Shown: positions 17,230 to 27,305, counted from the first letter of the stretch. The stretch is DNA of 64,000 bases from Paraburkholderia fungorum (GCF_900099835.1 NZ_FNKP01000001.1:3224001-3288000); one strand, 5' to 3'. Numbers and translations: made by a program. Notes: a model not told the origin generated them from the letters alone.

Positions 17230-18639
17230 ATGCAATCGAACACGGTTCACCCGTGCGACGAGAGACTGCCCGCAGCCCAGTTGCTCACCCTCGGCATTCA
17301 GCACGTTCTGGTGATGTACGCCGGCGCGGTCGCGGTGCCGCTGATCATTGGCGCCGCTCTCAAGTTGCCGAAAGACCAGATCGCGTTCCTGATCAGCGCC
17401 GACCTGTTTTCCTGCGGCATCGCCACGTTGATCCAGACCCTCGGGTTGTGGATCTTCGGCATCCGTTTGCCGGTCATCATGGGCTGCACGTTCGCCGCCG
17501 TCGGTCCGATGGTCGCGATCGGCACAAATCCTTCGCTCGGCATTCTCGATATCTTCGGCTCGACTATCGCGGCCGGTGTGGTCGGCATCATCCTCGCGCC
17601 GATGGTCGGCAAATTGCTGCGCTTCTTCCCGCCGGTGGTGATCGGCGTGGTGATCTCGGTGATCGGTCTGTCGCTGATGGAAGTCGGCATCAACTGGGCG
17701 GCGGGCGGTGTGGGCAATCCCGATTACGGCAACCCGATCTACCTCGGTCTGTCGCTGGTCGTGCTGATGCTGATCCTGCTGATCAACAAGTTCGCCAAAG
17801 GCTTTCTCGCCAACATCTCGGTGCTGCTCGGGATCGTTGCGGGTTTCGTGATTGCGCTCGCACTCGGCCGCGTCAACATGGACGGCGTCACGCACGCTCC
17901 GTGGGTCGGCTTCGTGATGCCGTTCCACTTCGGCCTGCCGCACTTCGACCCGCTGTCGATCGCGACGATGGTCACCGTCATGTTCGTCACCTTCATCGAA
18001 TCGACCGGCATGTTCCTCGCGGTCGGCGACATGGTCGATCGTCCGGTCGATCAGAAGACGCTTGTGCGTGGCTTGCGCGTCGACGGTCTGGGCACGTTGA
18101 TTGGCGGCATCTTCAACTCGTTCCCGCATACGTCGTTTTCGCAGAACGTCGGCCTGATCGGCGTGACCGGCGTGAAGAGCCGCTTTGTCTGCGCGATGGG
18201 CGGCGTGATTCTGGTGCTGCTCGGCCTGTTCCCGAAGATGGCGCAGGTGGTCGCGTCGGTGCCGGCTTTCGTGCTCGGCGGCGCGGGTATCGTGATGTTC
18301 GGGATGGTCGCGGCGAACGGCATCAAGGTGCTGTCCAAGGTCGACTTCGTGAAGAACCACCACAACCTGTTCATCGTCGCGGTGAGTATCGGGCTGGGTC
18401 TGGTGCCGGTGGTGTCGCCGCACTTTTTCTCGAAGCTGCCGCCTGCGCTGTCGCCGCTGCTGCATAGCGGGATTTTGCTGGCTTCGGTGTCGGCGGTGGT
18501 GCTGAATCTGATCTTCAACGGCGTGAAGAGCGAGAAGAAGGCGCGCTGCGAGATTCGCAGCGCAGGGCATGATTTCGACGGACGTGGAGGGAATGAAGCG
18601 CAGGGAGATCAGATGCTGCGCGCGGTGGATTTGCATTAA
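17230..18639 (+). CDS. Nucleobase:cation symporter-2 family purine permease (xanthine/urate type)
   Basis: The start at 17230 is supported by a GGAGA site, giving 469 residues. The protein has 12-14 hydrophobic segments. NCS2 landmarks are the QH pair in GIQHVLVMYAG in the first helix and the family signature QNVGLIGVTGVKSR, which lines the substrate site. The VTFIESTGMFLAVGD segment carries the conserved acidic residue of helix 8. This pattern matches xanthine or uric acid permeases more than uracil carriers. The C-terminus ends in a charged cytoplasmic tail. No purine catabolic genes are adjacent. A strong bidirectional terminator follows. Confidence 0.85.
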   Translation: MQSNTVHPCDERLPAAQLLTLGIQHVLVMYAGAVAVPLIIGAALKLPKDQIAFLISADLFSCGIATLIQTLGLWIFGIRLPVIMGCTFAAVGPMVAIGTNPSLGILDIFGSTIAAGVVGIILAPMVGKLLRFFPPVVIGVVISVIGLSLMEVGINWAAGGVGNPDYGNPIYLGLSLVVLMLILLINKFAKGFLANISVLLGIVAGFVIALALGRVNMDGVTHAPWVGFVMPFHFGLPHFDPLSIATMVTVMFVTFIESTGMFLAVGDMVDRPVDQKTLVRGLRVDGLGTLIGGIFNSFPHTSFSQNVGLIGVTGVKSRFVCAMGGVILVLLGLFPKMAQVVASVPAFVLGGAGIVMFGMVAANGIKVLSKVDFVKNHHNLFIVAVSIGLGLVPVVSPHFFSKLPPALSPLLHSGILLASVSAVVLNLIFNGVKSEKKARCEIRSAGHDFDGRGGNEAQGDQMLRAVDLH

Positions 18640-18692
18640 CGACGCACGGTAGCGCCGCTGCGAATTGCGGCGTCACGCATACCCGTATGGCG

Positions 18693-18740
18693 GCAGAAAT
18701 AGAAAAAGCCACGGCATGCCGTGGCTTTTTCTATTTCTGC
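18693..18740. terminator. 48-bp perfect palindrome, bidirectional terminator
   Basis: Twenty-four bases are followed exactly by their reverse complement, centred on GCATGC. The core stem GCCACGGC/GCCGTGGC is flanked by A-rich left and T-rich right arms, so a T tract follows the GC stem on both strands. It lies between the convergent permease gene and the oprB-like gene and should end transcription from both. Confidence 0.9.
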
Positions 18741-18822
18741 TCCGCTTCAGCTAACTGCGCAGAACGGTTTCGTTAAAACTGAACCCACTCCGCGCAGCCG
18801 CCCGCGCAAGACTTACCTTAAC

Positions 18823-20373
18823 TCACCCCGCCGTCGCCGCCGAAGCCGCCACCGGCGCGCTCGCTGCGCCGTAGTCGACCGGTGCATCGGCTGGACGCGG
18901 TTGATCGCCGGTATGCTCGATCCACCCGCCGCCCAGCGCCTGATACAGCGTGACCAGGTTCTGCAGACGTTCCATCCGTGCCGTAATCAGCGACGTCTGC
19001 GACGTGTACAGATCGGTCTGCGCCGTCAGCACCGACAGATAGCTGTCGACACCGTTCGTATAGCGCAGATTCGACAGATCGAGGCGACGCTGTTCCGCAA
19101 ACGTATTGCGCTCCAGCGACTGGATCTGCTGATCGTACGTGCCGCGCGCCGCCAGTCCGTCCGCCACTTCGCGGAAGGCCGTCTGGATCGCCTTTTCATA
19201 CGTGGCGATCTGGACGTTCTTCTGGATGTTCGCGACGTCGAGGCTGGCCTTCAACTGGCCGCCCTCGAAAATCGGCACCGTGATCGACGGCGCGAAACTC
19301 CACGCAGCCGAACCCGGCTTGAACAGACCGCCCAGCGTCGGGCTCAGCGTACCGACACTGCCCGTCAGCGTGACTTGCGGGAAGAACGCTGCCCGCGCCG
19401 CGCCGATATTCGCGTTGGCCGCGAGCAGATTCTCCTCGGCCTCCATGATGTCCGGACGACGCGTCAGCAGATCGGACGGCAGACCCGCCGGAATATCCGT
19501 GAGCAGATTCTGGTCGTTCAGCTTCAGACCCGGCGCCAGGTCAGCCGGCAACGGCTCGCCCAGCAGCAGCACCAGCGCGTTCTCGGCCTGAGCCCGCAAA
19601 CGCGCCTGCGCCTGCAGATTCGCGCCGGCCGTTTCGACCACCGTCTGCGCCTGACGCAGATCGAGTTCCGAACCCGTGCCGTTGTCGAACTGCAGCTTGG
19701 TGATGCGGTACGAGTCCTGCGCGGTCTTCAGCGTGTCCTGCGTGACCTTCAGCAGATCGTCGAGTTCGAGCACCGTCAGGTACTGGTTCGCCACCTGCGA
19801 GACCAGCGCGATTTCCGCTGCCTTGCGCGCCTGGGTCGTGCCCAGGTAGGTCGCCAACGCCTGATCCTTCAGGCTCTGAACGCGCCCGAAGAAGTCGATT
19901 TCCCACGACGCATTCAGACCGACCGAATACGTGCTGGTAATCGTCTCAGGAACCGACGACAGATCCAGCGGCGTACGCTGCCGGGTTCCCGAGCCCGCGG
20001 CTTCGAGCGTCGGCAGCAGACCGGCGCGAACGATCCGGTACTGCGCCTGCGACGCCTGCATGTTCAGCACCGACACACGCAGATCGCGGTTGTTTTTCAG
20101 CGCGATCTCGATCAGCTGCTGCATGCGCGGATCGACGAAGAAATCGCGCCAGCCGATGTCGGCGGCGGCCTGACCATTGGCGCTGCGCGCCGTGCTGGTC
20201 GAGCCGGGCTGTTGCTGCTGACCCGGCTGGGTCGCGCCCGGCTGCGTGTCGTACACACCGCCGCTCGGGAAGGTCGACGTCACGGGTGCATCGGGGCGCT
20301 GGTAGTGCGGCGCCATCGTGCAACCCGTGGCGAACAACGCGACCGCCACTGCAATCAAAGAGTGTTTTTGCAT
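18823..20373 (-). CDS. oprB: RND efflux outer-membrane lipoprotein (OprB/OprM family)
   Basis: The start at 20373 gives 516 residues. The signal peptide ends in a lipobox (FATGC, Cys 18), so the mature N-terminus is lipidated. The protein has two repeats of the TolC/OMF fold, with typical segments SWEIDFFGRV, ANQYLTVLEL, LLTRRPDIMEAEENL and IPAGLPSDL. It forms the trimeric outer-membrane exit duct. The start lies one base after the end of the inner-membrane pump gene, so it is the third gene of the operon. The name follows the BpeAB-OprB system of Burkholderia, to which gene order and regulator correspond. Confidence 0.85.
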   Translation of the reverse strand: MQKHSLIAVAVALFATGCTMAPHYQRPDAPVTSTFPSGGVYDTQPGATQPGQQQQPGSTSTARSANGQAAADIGWRDFFVDPRMQQLIEIALKNNRDLRVSVLNMQASQAQYRIVRAGLLPTLEAAGSGTRQRTPLDLSSVPETITSTYSVGLNASWEIDFFGRVQSLKDQALATYLGTTQARKAAEIALVSQVANQYLTVLELDDLLKVTQDTLKTAQDSYRITKLQFDNGTGSELDLRQAQTVVETAGANLQAQARLRAQAENALVLLLGEPLPADLAPGLKLNDQNLLTDIPAGLPSDLLTRRPDIMEAEENLLAANANIGAARAAFFPQVTLTGSVGTLSPTLGGLFKPGSAAWSFAPSITVPIFEGGQLKASLDVANIQKNVQIATYEKAIQTAFREVADGLAARGTYDQQIQSLERNTFAEQRRLDLSNLRYTNGVDSYLSVLTAQTDLYTSQTSLITARMERLQNLVTLYQALGGGWIEHTGDQPRPADAPVDYGAASAPVAASAATAG

Positions 20374-20374
20374 C

Positions 20375-23300
20375 TCAATGTCCGTCCTTGCCCGAGCCCT
20401 CATCAGCCGCCGAGCCGCCAGCTTGCGGATCATGCGGATGGTGCTGGTTGTAGTGTGCGAGCGCCGCATCCGGGTCTTCCTTGTCACCGCCGAATTTCGC
20501 GCGGATCACGACGAAGAACATCGGGATCATGAAAATCGCGAGGAAGGTCGCCGTCAACATCCCGCCGATCACGCCGGTACCGATTGCGTGCTGGCTCGCC
20601 GAACCTGCGCCGTTACTGATAGCGAGCGGCAACACGCCGAGAATGAACGCGAGCGAGGTCATCAGAATCGGACGCAACCGCAGACGCGCCGCTTCCAGCG
20701 CGGCCTCGACCGGCCCCATTCCTTCACCCTGCTGCAGTTCGCGGGCGAATTCCACGATCAGAATCGCGTTCTTCGCCGACAACCCGACCGTCGTCAACAG
20801 ACCCACCTGGAAGAACACGTCGTTCTCGAGCCCGCGCAGCGTAGCGGCCAGCAGTGCGCCGATCACGCCGAGCGGCACCACCATGATCACCGAGAACGGG
20901 ATCGACCAGCTTTCATACAGCGCCGCGAGACACAGGAACACGACGAGAATCGAGATGCCGTACAGAATCGGCGCCTGCGAACCCGACTGGCGTTCCTGCA
21001 GCGACAGGCCGGTCCATTCGTAGCCGATACCCGCCGGCAGTTTCGCCACGAGCGCTTCCATGGCCGTCATGGCCTGACCGGTCGACTTGCCCGGTGCCGC
21101 CGCGCCCTGGATTTCGACCGACGAAATACCGTTGTAGCGCTCGAGCTTCGGCGAACCGTAGATCCACTCCGTGTTGGCGAAAGCCGAGAACGGCACCATC
21201 GCGCCCGCGCTGTTACGCACGAACCACGCACTCACGTCTTCCGGTTTCATCCGGAAAGGCGCGTCGCCTTGCAGGTAGACCTTCTTGATCCGGCCGTCGG
21301 TATCGAGGAAGTTGTTCACGTACGCGGAGGCCCACGCAATCGAGAACGTCGTGTCGATATCGGACACGGAAACGCCGAGCGCCTGTGCCTTCTCCCGATC
21401 GATATTCACCTTGAACTGCGGCGTATCGTTCAGGCCGTTCGGACGCACCTGAGCCAGCGTCGGATCTTTCGCGGCCATGCCCAGCAGCATGTTCCGTGCT
21501 TCCATCAGCTTTTCATGGCCGATACCCGCGCGGTCCTGCAACTGGAAGTCGAAGCCCGCTGCCGTGCCGAGTTCAGGAATCGACGGCGGATTGACCGGGA
21601 ACACGATCGCGTTCTTGTAGCCGGCGAAGTGCATGTACAGACGACCCACCAGCGACTGGACCTTCTGGTCCGAGTGCTGGCGCTGCGCGTAGTCCTTCAT
21701 CCGCACGAACACGAGACCCGCATTCTGACCACGACCGGCGAAGCTGAAGCCGTTCACCGTGAAGGTGGATTCGACAATCGACTTCTCGTCGTTGAGCAGG
21801 TAGTCGGACACGTCTTTCAGCGCGTGCGCGGTGGTTTCCTGGGTCGAACCCGACGGCGTCTGCACCAGCACGAACATCGTGCCCTGGTCTTCGTCAGGCA
21901 GGAACGACTTCGGCAGCTTCACGAACAGCAGACCCACCGCGAAGATCACCACCATGTAGATGATGAGCCAGCGGCCCGAGCGCTTGATCACGTGGTGAAC
22001 GCCCGAGTGATACTTGTCGCGGCTCTTGTTGAACGTGCGGTTGAACCAGCCGAAAAAGCCAGTGGTCTTTTCCGAGTGCCCCTTCGGAATCGGCTTCAGA
22101 ATCGTCGCGCACAGTGCCGGCGTCAGAATCAACGCGACCAGCACGGACAACACCATCGCCGCCACGATCGTCAGCGAGAACTGCCGGTAAATGGCGCCGA
22201 CCGAACCGCCCGAGAACGCCACCGGCACGAACACCGCCGACAGCACGAGCGCCACGCCGACCAGCGCGCCGGTGATCTGGTCCATCGCCTTGCGGGTTGC
22301 GTCGCGAGGCGATAAGCCCTCCTCCTGCATCACCCGCTCGACGTTTTCCACCACCACGATCGCATCGTCCACCAGCAGGCCGATGGCCAGCACCAGCCCG
22401 AACATGGACAGCGTGTTGATCGAGAAGCCCACCAGGCCCATGACCGCGAACGTGCCCAGCAGCACCACCGGCACGGCGATCGTCGGGATCAGCGTGGCGC
22501 GCAGGTTCTGCAGGAACAGGTACATGACCAGGAACACCAGCACGATACCTTCGAGCAGCGTCTTGACCACTTCTTCGATCGACAGGCGCACGAACGGCGT
22601 GGTGTCGTACGGATACTGGACGACCAGGCCGTGCGGGAAGTACTTCGACAGTTCAGCGACCTTCGCGCGTACCGCCTTCGCCGTGGCCAGCGCGTTTGCG
22701 CCGGTGGCGAGCTGGATACCGAAGCCGGCCGTCGGCTGCCCGTTGTACTTGGTGTCGAAGTTGTAGTTTTCGCCGCCCAGCTCGATGTGCGACACATCGC
22801 GCAGACGCACCTGCGAGCCGTCCGTGTTCACCTTCAGCAGGATGTTGCCGAACTGTTCAGGCGTGTTCAGCAGCGTGGCCTGCGTGATGGTGGCCTGCAG
22901 CACCTGACCCGGCACCGACGGCGTGCCGCCGAGCGAACCGCCCGCGACCTGCACGTTCTGCGCGGTCAGTGCGGTTTGCACATCGACAGGCGTCAGGCCG
23001 AAGTTATTCAGCTTGTTCGCGTCGAGCCAGATCCGCATCGCGTACTGCGAGCCGAACAGCGTCACCGTACCCACACCGTCGATCCGGCTGACCGGATCCT
23101 GGATGTTCGACGCGACGTAGTTGGCCAGGTCGTACTTGCTCATGCTGCCGTCTTCGGACACGAAAGCCATGACCAGCAAGAAGCTGCTGCTCGACTTCGT
23201 GACCTTGGTGCCCAACTGCTGCACGGCTTGCGGCAACAGCGGCGTGGCGAGTTGCAGCTTGTTCTGCACCTGAACCTGCGCGATGTCAGGATTGGTGCCG

Positions 23301-23587
23301 GCCGCGAACGTCAGCGTGATGGTTGCGGTACCCGAGTCGTCCGACGTGGACGCCAGGTACAGCAAGTGGTCGAGACCACTCATCTGCTGCTCGATCACCT
23401 GCGTGACGGTGTTTTCCACCGTCTTCGCCGATGCGCCCGGGTACGTTGCGCTGATCTGCACGGCCGGCGGCGCGATGGTCGGGTATTGCGCGATCGGCAA
23501 CGTAAAGACCGACGCGATACCCGCGAGCATCAGAATAATGGCGATCACCCATGCAAAAATCGGGCGATCAATGAAGAACTTTGCCAT
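20375..23587 (-). CDS. bpeB: RND multidrug efflux pump, inner-membrane transporter (HAE1, BpeB/AcrB-like)
   Basis: A 1070-residue proton-driven exporter with the two-fold repeat of RND pumps. The N-terminus [16 protein letters not shown] is the classical HAE1 opening. The helix-4 proton relay is seen in [18 protein letters not shown], with paired aspartates near 407-408, and the matching helix-10 Lys region in [15 protein letters not shown]. Large periplasmic loops follow helices 1 and 7. In its complex it takes amphiphilic drugs or signals from the periplasm and inner leaflet. It is 18 bases after the adaptor gene. Orthology to BpeB is by resemblance and operon layout; other HAE1 pumps are similar. 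Confidence 0.9.
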   Translation of the reverse strand: MAKFFIDRPIFAWVIAIILMLAGIASVFTLPIAQYPTIAPPAVQISATYPGASAKTVENTVTQVIEQQMSGLDHLLYLASTSDDSGTATITLTFAAGTNPDIAQVQVQNKLQLATPLLPQAVQQLGTKVTKSSSSFLLVMAFVSEDGSMSKYDLANYVASNIQDPVSRIDGVGTVTLFGSQYAMRIWLDANKLNNFGLTPVDVQTALTAQNVQVAGGSLGGTPSVPGQVLQATITQATLLNTPEQFGNILLKVNTDGSQVRLRDVSHIELGGENYNFDTKYNGQPTAGFGIQLATGANALATAKAVRAKVAELSKYFPHGLVVQYPYDTTPFVRLSIEEVVKTLLEGIVLVFLVMYLFLQNLRATLIPTIAVPVVLLGTFAVMGLVGFSINTLSMFGLVLAIGLLVDDAIVVVENVERVMQEEGLSPRDATRKAMDQITGALVGVALVLSAVFVPVAFSGGSVGAIYRQFSLTIVAAMVLSVLVALILTPALCATILKPIPKGHSEKTTGFFGWFNRTFNKSRDKYHSGVHHVIKRSGRWLIIYMVVIFAVGLLFVKLPKSFLPDEDQGTMFVLVQTPSGSTQETTAHALKDVSDYLLNDEKSIVESTFTVNGFSFAGRGQNAGLVFVRMKDYAQRQHSDQKVQSLVGRLYMHFAGYKNAIVFPVNPPSIPELGTAAGFDFQLQDRAGIGHEKLMEARNMLLGMAAKDPTLAQVRPNGLNDTPQFKVNIDREKAQALGVSVSDIDTTFSIAWASAYVNNFLDTDGRIKKVYLQGDAPFRMKPEDVSAWFVRNSAGAMVPFSAFANTEWIYGSPKLERYNGISSVEIQGAAAPGKSTGQAMTAMEALVAKLPAGIGYEWTGLSLQERQSGSQAPILYGISILVVFLCLAALYESWSIPFSVIMVVPLGVIGALLAATLRGLENDVFFQVGLLTTVGLSAKNAILIVEFARELQQGEGMGPVEAALEAARLRLRPILMTSLAFILGVLPLAISNGAGSASQHAIGTGVIGGMLTATFLAIFMIPMFFVVIRAKFGGDKEDPDAALAHYNQHHPHDPQAGGSAADEGSGKDGH

Positions 23588-23605
23588 GAGGCGGGCTCCC
23601 TGTTA

Positions 23606-24838
23606 TTACGCGCCCGATGCAGCAGAGGCGGGTTGAGCCGTCTGCGCAGCACCGCTGGCGGCCGGCGCACCCTGAGCGGCTGCGTCGGAAGCGGGGGTGG
23701 CGGGAAGTTGCGCGGCAACTGGCTTGACCTGCATACCCGGGCGTGCCTTGTCGGTGCCCTGAACGATCACGCGCTCACCTGACTTGAGGCCGCTTGCGAC
23801 CACCCAGTTGTTGCCGTACGTACCGTTGGTCACGAGCTGACGCAGCACCACCTTGTTGTCGTCACCGACGACCAGCGCGGTCGGCTGACCCTTCTGGTCA
23901 TGCGTGATGCCGATTTGCGGCACGACGATCGCATTCTGGTTGACGCCTTCGTCGATGCGCGCGCGCACGAACATGCCCGGCAGCAGCACCTTGTCGGCGT
24001 TCTTGAAGATCGCGCGAACCGTGACCGAACCGGTGCCCTGGTCGACCGTCACGTCGGTGAACTGCAGCTTGCCCTTTTCGGAGTAAGTGCGGCCGTCTTC
24101 GAGAATCAGCGAGACTTGCGCGGCGTCCGGACCGGTCGTCTTCAGACGCCCTTCCTGCACTTCACGGCGCAGCTTCAGACCGTCGAGGCTCGATTGCGTC
24201 AGGTCGACATAGACCGGATCGAGTTGCTGGACGGTTGCCAGCAGCGTCGCGGCGCTCGCCTGCACGTAAGCGCCCGGCGTGACTTGCGACACGCCGATCT
24301 GGCCGGTGACCGGCGAGGTCACGTCGGTATAGCCGAGGTTGATCTGCGCGGTGTCGACGGCTGCCTTGCCCGCTGCGACGTCGGCGACCGCCTGGCCTTG
24401 CGAGGCGACGGCGTTGTCGTAGTCCTGCTTGCTGACTGCGTTTGCCGCGACCAGCACCTTATAGCGGTTGGCCTGCGCGGTGACCGACACGAGGTTCGCC
24501 TGCGCCTTCGCGAGGGTTGCCTTCGCGTTGTTCAGCGTGGCGATGTACGGCGCCGGGTCGATCTTGTACAGCCGCTGACCGGCCTTGACCTGGCTGCCTT
24601 CCGTGAACTCGCGGCGCAGCACGATGCCGTCGACCCGCGCGCGCACTTGCGCCACGAGGAAGGCACTGGTGCGGCCAGGCAGCTCGGTGACCACTGACAC
24701 CGTGGTCGGCTGGAGAGTGACGACGCCGACTTCGGGCGTTTGTGGCGGCGGGGCAGATTGTTTTTGTCCGCACGCTGCCAGCAATACGGCAGCCGTCGCG
24801 GCACTGATTAAGCGGAATGGAACCCGTTCGACGCGCAT
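23606..24838 (-). CDS. bpeA: RND efflux periplasmic adaptor lipoprotein (BpeA/AcrA-like)
   Basis: The start at 24838 gives 410 residues. The signal peptide ends in LAAC with Cys 23 as the lipidation site. The membrane-fusion-protein layout is seen in order: the lipoyl half-motif LPGRTSAFLVAQVRARVDGIV, an alpha-helical hairpin rich in Ala and Gln (about residues 100-170), the second lipoyl half in YTDVTSPVTGQIGVS, then the beta-barrel and the C-terminal membrane-proximal domain. The C-terminal about 35 residues are Ala/Pro/Ser-rich and probably disordered. It links the pump to the outer-membrane duct. Its promoter overlaps a palindrome next to the divergent tetR-type gene. Confidence 0.9.
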   Translation of the reverse strand: MRVERVPFRLISAATAAVLLAACGQKQSAPPPQTPEVGVVTLQPTTVSVVTELPGRTSAFLVAQVRARVDGIVLRREFTEGSQVKAGQRLYKIDPAPYIATLNNAKATLAKAQANLVSVTAQANRYKVLVAANAVSKQDYDNAVASQGQAVADVAAGKAAVDTAQINLGYTDVTSPVTGQIGVSQVTPGAYVQASAATLLATVQQLDPVYVDLTQSSLDGLKLRREVQEGRLKTTGPDAAQVSLILEDGRTYSEKGKLQFTDVTVDQGTGSVTVRAIFKNADKVLLPGMFVRARIDEGVNQNAIVVPQIGITHDQKGQPTALVVGDDNKVVLRQLVTNGTYGNNWVVASGLKSGERVIVQGTDKARPGMQVKPVAAQLPATPASDAAAQGAPAASGAAQTAQPASAASGA

Positions 24839-25270
24839 GGAGCGACCTCTGTCTAAGACTGAGAATGAAAAAGTGCGCGCATCCCTACCCCGGGGACGAC
24901 AGCGCACACATGCGTCTTGCGACGCTCGACCGGAAGCCCGTGGATGCGAACCGCACCTGCAGGGGCATCGTGATGTGAATGCGCCAAACCGGGAAATGCC
25001 GCGCGGCGCCGCCCGTTTGGGCACGGCGCAAAGCGTTTGAAAGGCAACAGTGACGGATATTAACCGGTCGTCACGGCTTGGGCTATCCGATCGTGGGCTG
25101 CTATTATATATACGTTCATGAATGCACGTAAAAGTGCATTTATTATTCTTGCAGGCGGGGACCCGCAAGATCACAACGCTATTTGCCCATTTAGCAGACA
25201 GATTGTCATCGGATTGACTTAATAACGCTCATCCGGCAAAAACCCCACCGTCAGGGCAGGTCTTACCAAC
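24839..25270. promoter_or_regulatory. Divergent bpeA-bpeR regulatory region
   Basis: This 432-base gap has no convincing gene. It contains the only strongly AT-rich patch nearby (25100-25150). On the minus strand, toward bpeA, there is a TATAAT -10 (25108-25103) and an 18-base spacer to TTTACG (25132-25127) as the -35. This -35 falls inside the palindrome at 25121-25140. The mRNA leader to the bpeA start would be about 260 bases, which is long. Confidence 0.6.
25121..25140. promoter_or_regulatory. 20-bp inverted repeat, probable TetR-family operator
   Basis: AATGCACGTAAAAGTGCATT has perfect 7-base arms (AATGCAC/GTGCATT) and a 6-base centre. It overlaps the predicted -35 of the efflux operon and lies 131 bases before the divergent regulator gene. 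The size and position suit a TetR/AcrR-type repressor. A binding assay has not been read from the sequence, so the assignment is inference. Confidence 0.6.
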
Positions 25271-25912
25271 ATGGTCAGAAGAACCAAAGAAGAGGCGCAG
25301 GAGACCCGCGCGAGCATTCTCGATGCGGCCGAACAGGTTTTCTTCGAGAAAGGGGTGTCACGCACCTCGTTAGCCGACATCGCCCAGGCTGCCGGTGTCA
25401 CGCGCGGCGCCATTTACTGGCATTTCGAGCACAAAAGCGATCTCTTCACCGAAATGTTCGACCGCGTGCTGCTGCCGCTGGACGAACTCAAGGCCGCGTC
25501 GCAGGACCCTAACGAGCCTGATCCGCTTGGGCGGTTGATGGAAATCTGCGTGGTGTGTTTGCGCGATACGGCTAACGACCCGCGCCGCCGGCGCGTGTTC
25601 GACATCCTGTTTCTGAAGTGCGAGCTGGTCGAGGAGATGGGACCGGTGATGGTGCGCTATCAGACCAATATGCGCGAAGGGCTTCTGAAGATCGAAGGGG
25701 GTCTGCGCAACGCGATCTCCAGGGGGCAGCTGCCCGCCGATCTCGATACGAAGCTGGCGGCCGCAATGGTGCATGCGTTTGTCAGCGGATCGCTGCGCGA
25801 CATGCTGTTTCTTCCCGATGCCACCGATTTCGGCGCGCACGCGCAGCAGATGCTGGAGGGGATTTTCGATTCGCTGCGGTTGAGTCCGGCGTTGCGCAGG
25901 AAGACGGCGTAG
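25271..25912 (+). CDS. bpeR: TetR/AcrR-family repressor of the efflux operon (BpeR-like)
   Basis: A 213-residue regulator. The N-terminal TetR helix-turn-helix runs from about residue 10 to 57, with SRTSLADIAQAAGVTRGAIY as the DNA-binding core followed by the conserved WHFEHKSDLF. The C-terminal half is the ligand-binding and dimerisation domain of the AcrR type. It is divergent from bpeAB-oprB, as are AcrR, TtgR and BpeR in their systems. Substrates of the pump would be expected to release it from DNA. The ATG at 25271 is the first residue of the conserved family N-terminus MVRRTKEEA. Confidence 0.85.
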   Translation: MVRRTKEEAQETRASILDAAEQVFFEKGVSRTSLADIAQAAGVTRGAIYWHFEHKSDLFTEMFDRVLLPLDELKAASQDPNEPDPLGRLMEICVVCLRDTANDPRRRRVFDILFLKCELVEEMGPVMVRYQTNMREGLLKIEGGLRNAISRGQLPADLDTKLAAAMVHAFVSGSLRDMLFLPDATDFGAHAQQMLEGIFDSLRLSPALRRKTA

Positions 25913-25958
25913 TTGGCTGCGCGATTTGCCACGCCGTTACCAACAACGCGACGCGTCG

Positions 25959-26720
25959 TCAGTGCTCGCTGATCCAGCGCGCCACGTACAACAGCAGCGC
26001 GACCACGAAGATCATCGCGGCCCACGCCCAGTTCGGCACCGCGCCGGGTCCCGTCGACCGGCGCGACACGCCCGGCAATACACCACGCGAGACACCGTGC
26101 GATGCGCTCGCCGTCCGTCCGGCCAGCGCGTTGTCGTGCTCGGTGCGCGAGCGGCGCGCGATGCCGCCCAGCGTGATCGGTCGCAGGAACACATGCTGCC
26201 GACGCCCCGCCGATCCACGCGCCCGGTTCGGACCTTGTCCATGCTTGGCCCGCACGACCGCGTTGAATTCGGTGAAAAAATCCTCGGCCAGTTGACGCAG
26301 CGCGTTCTCCAGCTGACGCGTCGGGAGTTCGGCAAGCGGCCCGGACGCCGTCGCCCAGACCGTGTACTCGATGCGCGTGCCACGCTCCCGACCCGCGCCG
26401 TGCGCGCCCTCTTCCGCGCGCAAACGCATTTCGATCTGACCGCGCAACGCACCGATGCCCTCGGCACGGGCCTTGAAGTTGATCGTGCGGCGCTGCGCAT
26501 CGGCGGGACCGGAATCCTGACCCGCCACATGAGCGCGCACGTCGTAACGCGCGCGCAGCGGACCGAGCGGCACGGTCATGGTCAGCGTGTATTCGCCGTG
26601 GGAAAGACGGGTGAACGACTCGCAATTGTCGAGGCTGGCGCGCAACAGCGCGAGATCCTGCAAAGCCGCCCAGACGTCGGACGGCGCAAGCGGAATCCGT
26701 AATACGTCGTTCAGCTCCAT
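25959..26720 (-). CDS. SRPBCC/CoxG-like protein with a C-terminal membrane anchor
   Basis: A 253-residue protein. The first about 160 residues resemble the carbon-monoxide-dehydrogenase subunit G family: the opening MELNDVLRIPLAPSDVWAAL, then DNCESFTRL and YTLTMTVPLGPLRARYDV. An Arg/Gly/Ser-rich linker follows, then one C-terminal hydrophobic helix (WAWAAMIFVVALLLYVAR) that would anchor it in the inner membrane. CoxG-like proteins take part in membrane recruitment or cofactor handling of molybdenum hydroxylases, but no such enzyme gene is adjacent, so its role here is unknown. Confidence 0.75.
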   Translation of the reverse strand: MELNDVLRIPLAPSDVWAALQDLALLRASLDNCESFTRLSHGEYTLTMTVPLGPLRARYDVRAHVAGQDSGPADAQRRTINFKARAEGIGALRGQIEMRLRAEEGAHGAGRERGTRIEYTVWATASGPLAELPTRQLENALRQLAEDFFTEFNAVVRAKHGQGPNRARGSAGRRQHVFLRPITLGGIARRSRTEHDNALAGRTASASHGVSRGVLPGVSRRSTGPGAVPNWAWAAMIFVVALLLYVARWISEH

Positions 26721-26753
26721 ACCAGCCTCCCCGATAAACGCGCGACCACGGGA

Positions 26754-27146
26754 TCAGGATGTCTGATCGATGCGGTCGACGCGCGATGAGTAAAACGCGA
26801 GATACCCTTTGATTTGCATAGCCGGTTCGAGCGGCGCTTCGTAGCTCCACACGGCGTTTTCGATCAAACCGTCTTCGGTACGCAGATGAAAGTACGACGC
26901 GTCGCCTTTGAACGGGCAATGCGACGTATGTGCAGAACGTTCGAGCCGGGCCATGTTCACGTGTTCGCGCGGAAAATAGAACACATCCGGCAGACCGGTT
27001 TCGGAAAGCGTCAAACCTGCCTGCGTGTCGGCCATGGTCACGCCGCCGTGTATCACGCGCACCCGGTGACTATTGCCGCTGATCGAGATGGAGTGGCCGC
27101 CCGTGCTCGCGCCGGTACTACCGTGAGGGGTCTGGGCATCGCTCAT
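26754..27146 (-). CDS. DUF427 domain protein
   Basis: A 130-residue cytoplasmic protein with the DUF427 pattern: FYFPREHVNMARLERS, then HCPFKGDASYFHL and AVWSYEAPLEPAMQIKGYLAFYSSRVD. The family forms a small beta-barrel-like fold of unknown function and is common in Proteobacteria and Actinobacteria. The first 35 residues are Ser/Gly/His-rich and look disordered. It lies 33 bases upstream of the CoxG-like gene and may be co-transcribed with it. A terminator hairpin upstream isolates it from the next gene. Confidence 0.8.
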   Translation of the reverse strand: MSDAQTPHGSTGASTGGHSISISGNSHRVRVIHGGVTMADTQAGLTLSETGLPDVFYFPREHVNMARLERSAHTSHCPFKGDASYFHLRTEDGLIENAVWSYEAPLEPAMQIKGYLAFYSSRVDRIDQTS

Positions 27147-27194
27147 GTCTCGCTCCGTGATGGTGTGCGGCAGGTTGCGTGTGATCCAACAGAA

Positions 27195-27219
27195 AAGCCA
27201 CGGGACGGGCCCGTGGCTT
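27195..27219 (-). terminator. Rho-independent terminator of the secreted-protein gene
   Basis: On the minus strand a ten-base stem (AAGCCACGGG paired with CCCGTGGCTT) with a five-base loop is followed by TTCTGTT. It lies 87 bases after the stop of the gene at 27306-27803. Confidence 0.7.
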
Positions 27220-27305
27220 CATTATCGGCCAAACTTCCGCCGATTGCGCGGCAGCGCTGCACGGCGTTCCGCGGCGGCCGCAGCGTCGCCGGAACGTTCA
27301 GCCGC

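Noticed and set aside
17197..18636. A 479-codon minus-strand open frame opposite the purine permease
   Set aside because: The Arg/His/Asp/Gln-rich translation is typical of the complement of membrane-protein codons. The plus-strand permease is unambiguous.
20318..22315. A 665-codon plus-strand open frame
   Set aside because: It lies opposite bpeB, is His/Arg-rich without any domain, and mirrors the codon pattern of the real gene. It is a GC-rich antisense shadow.
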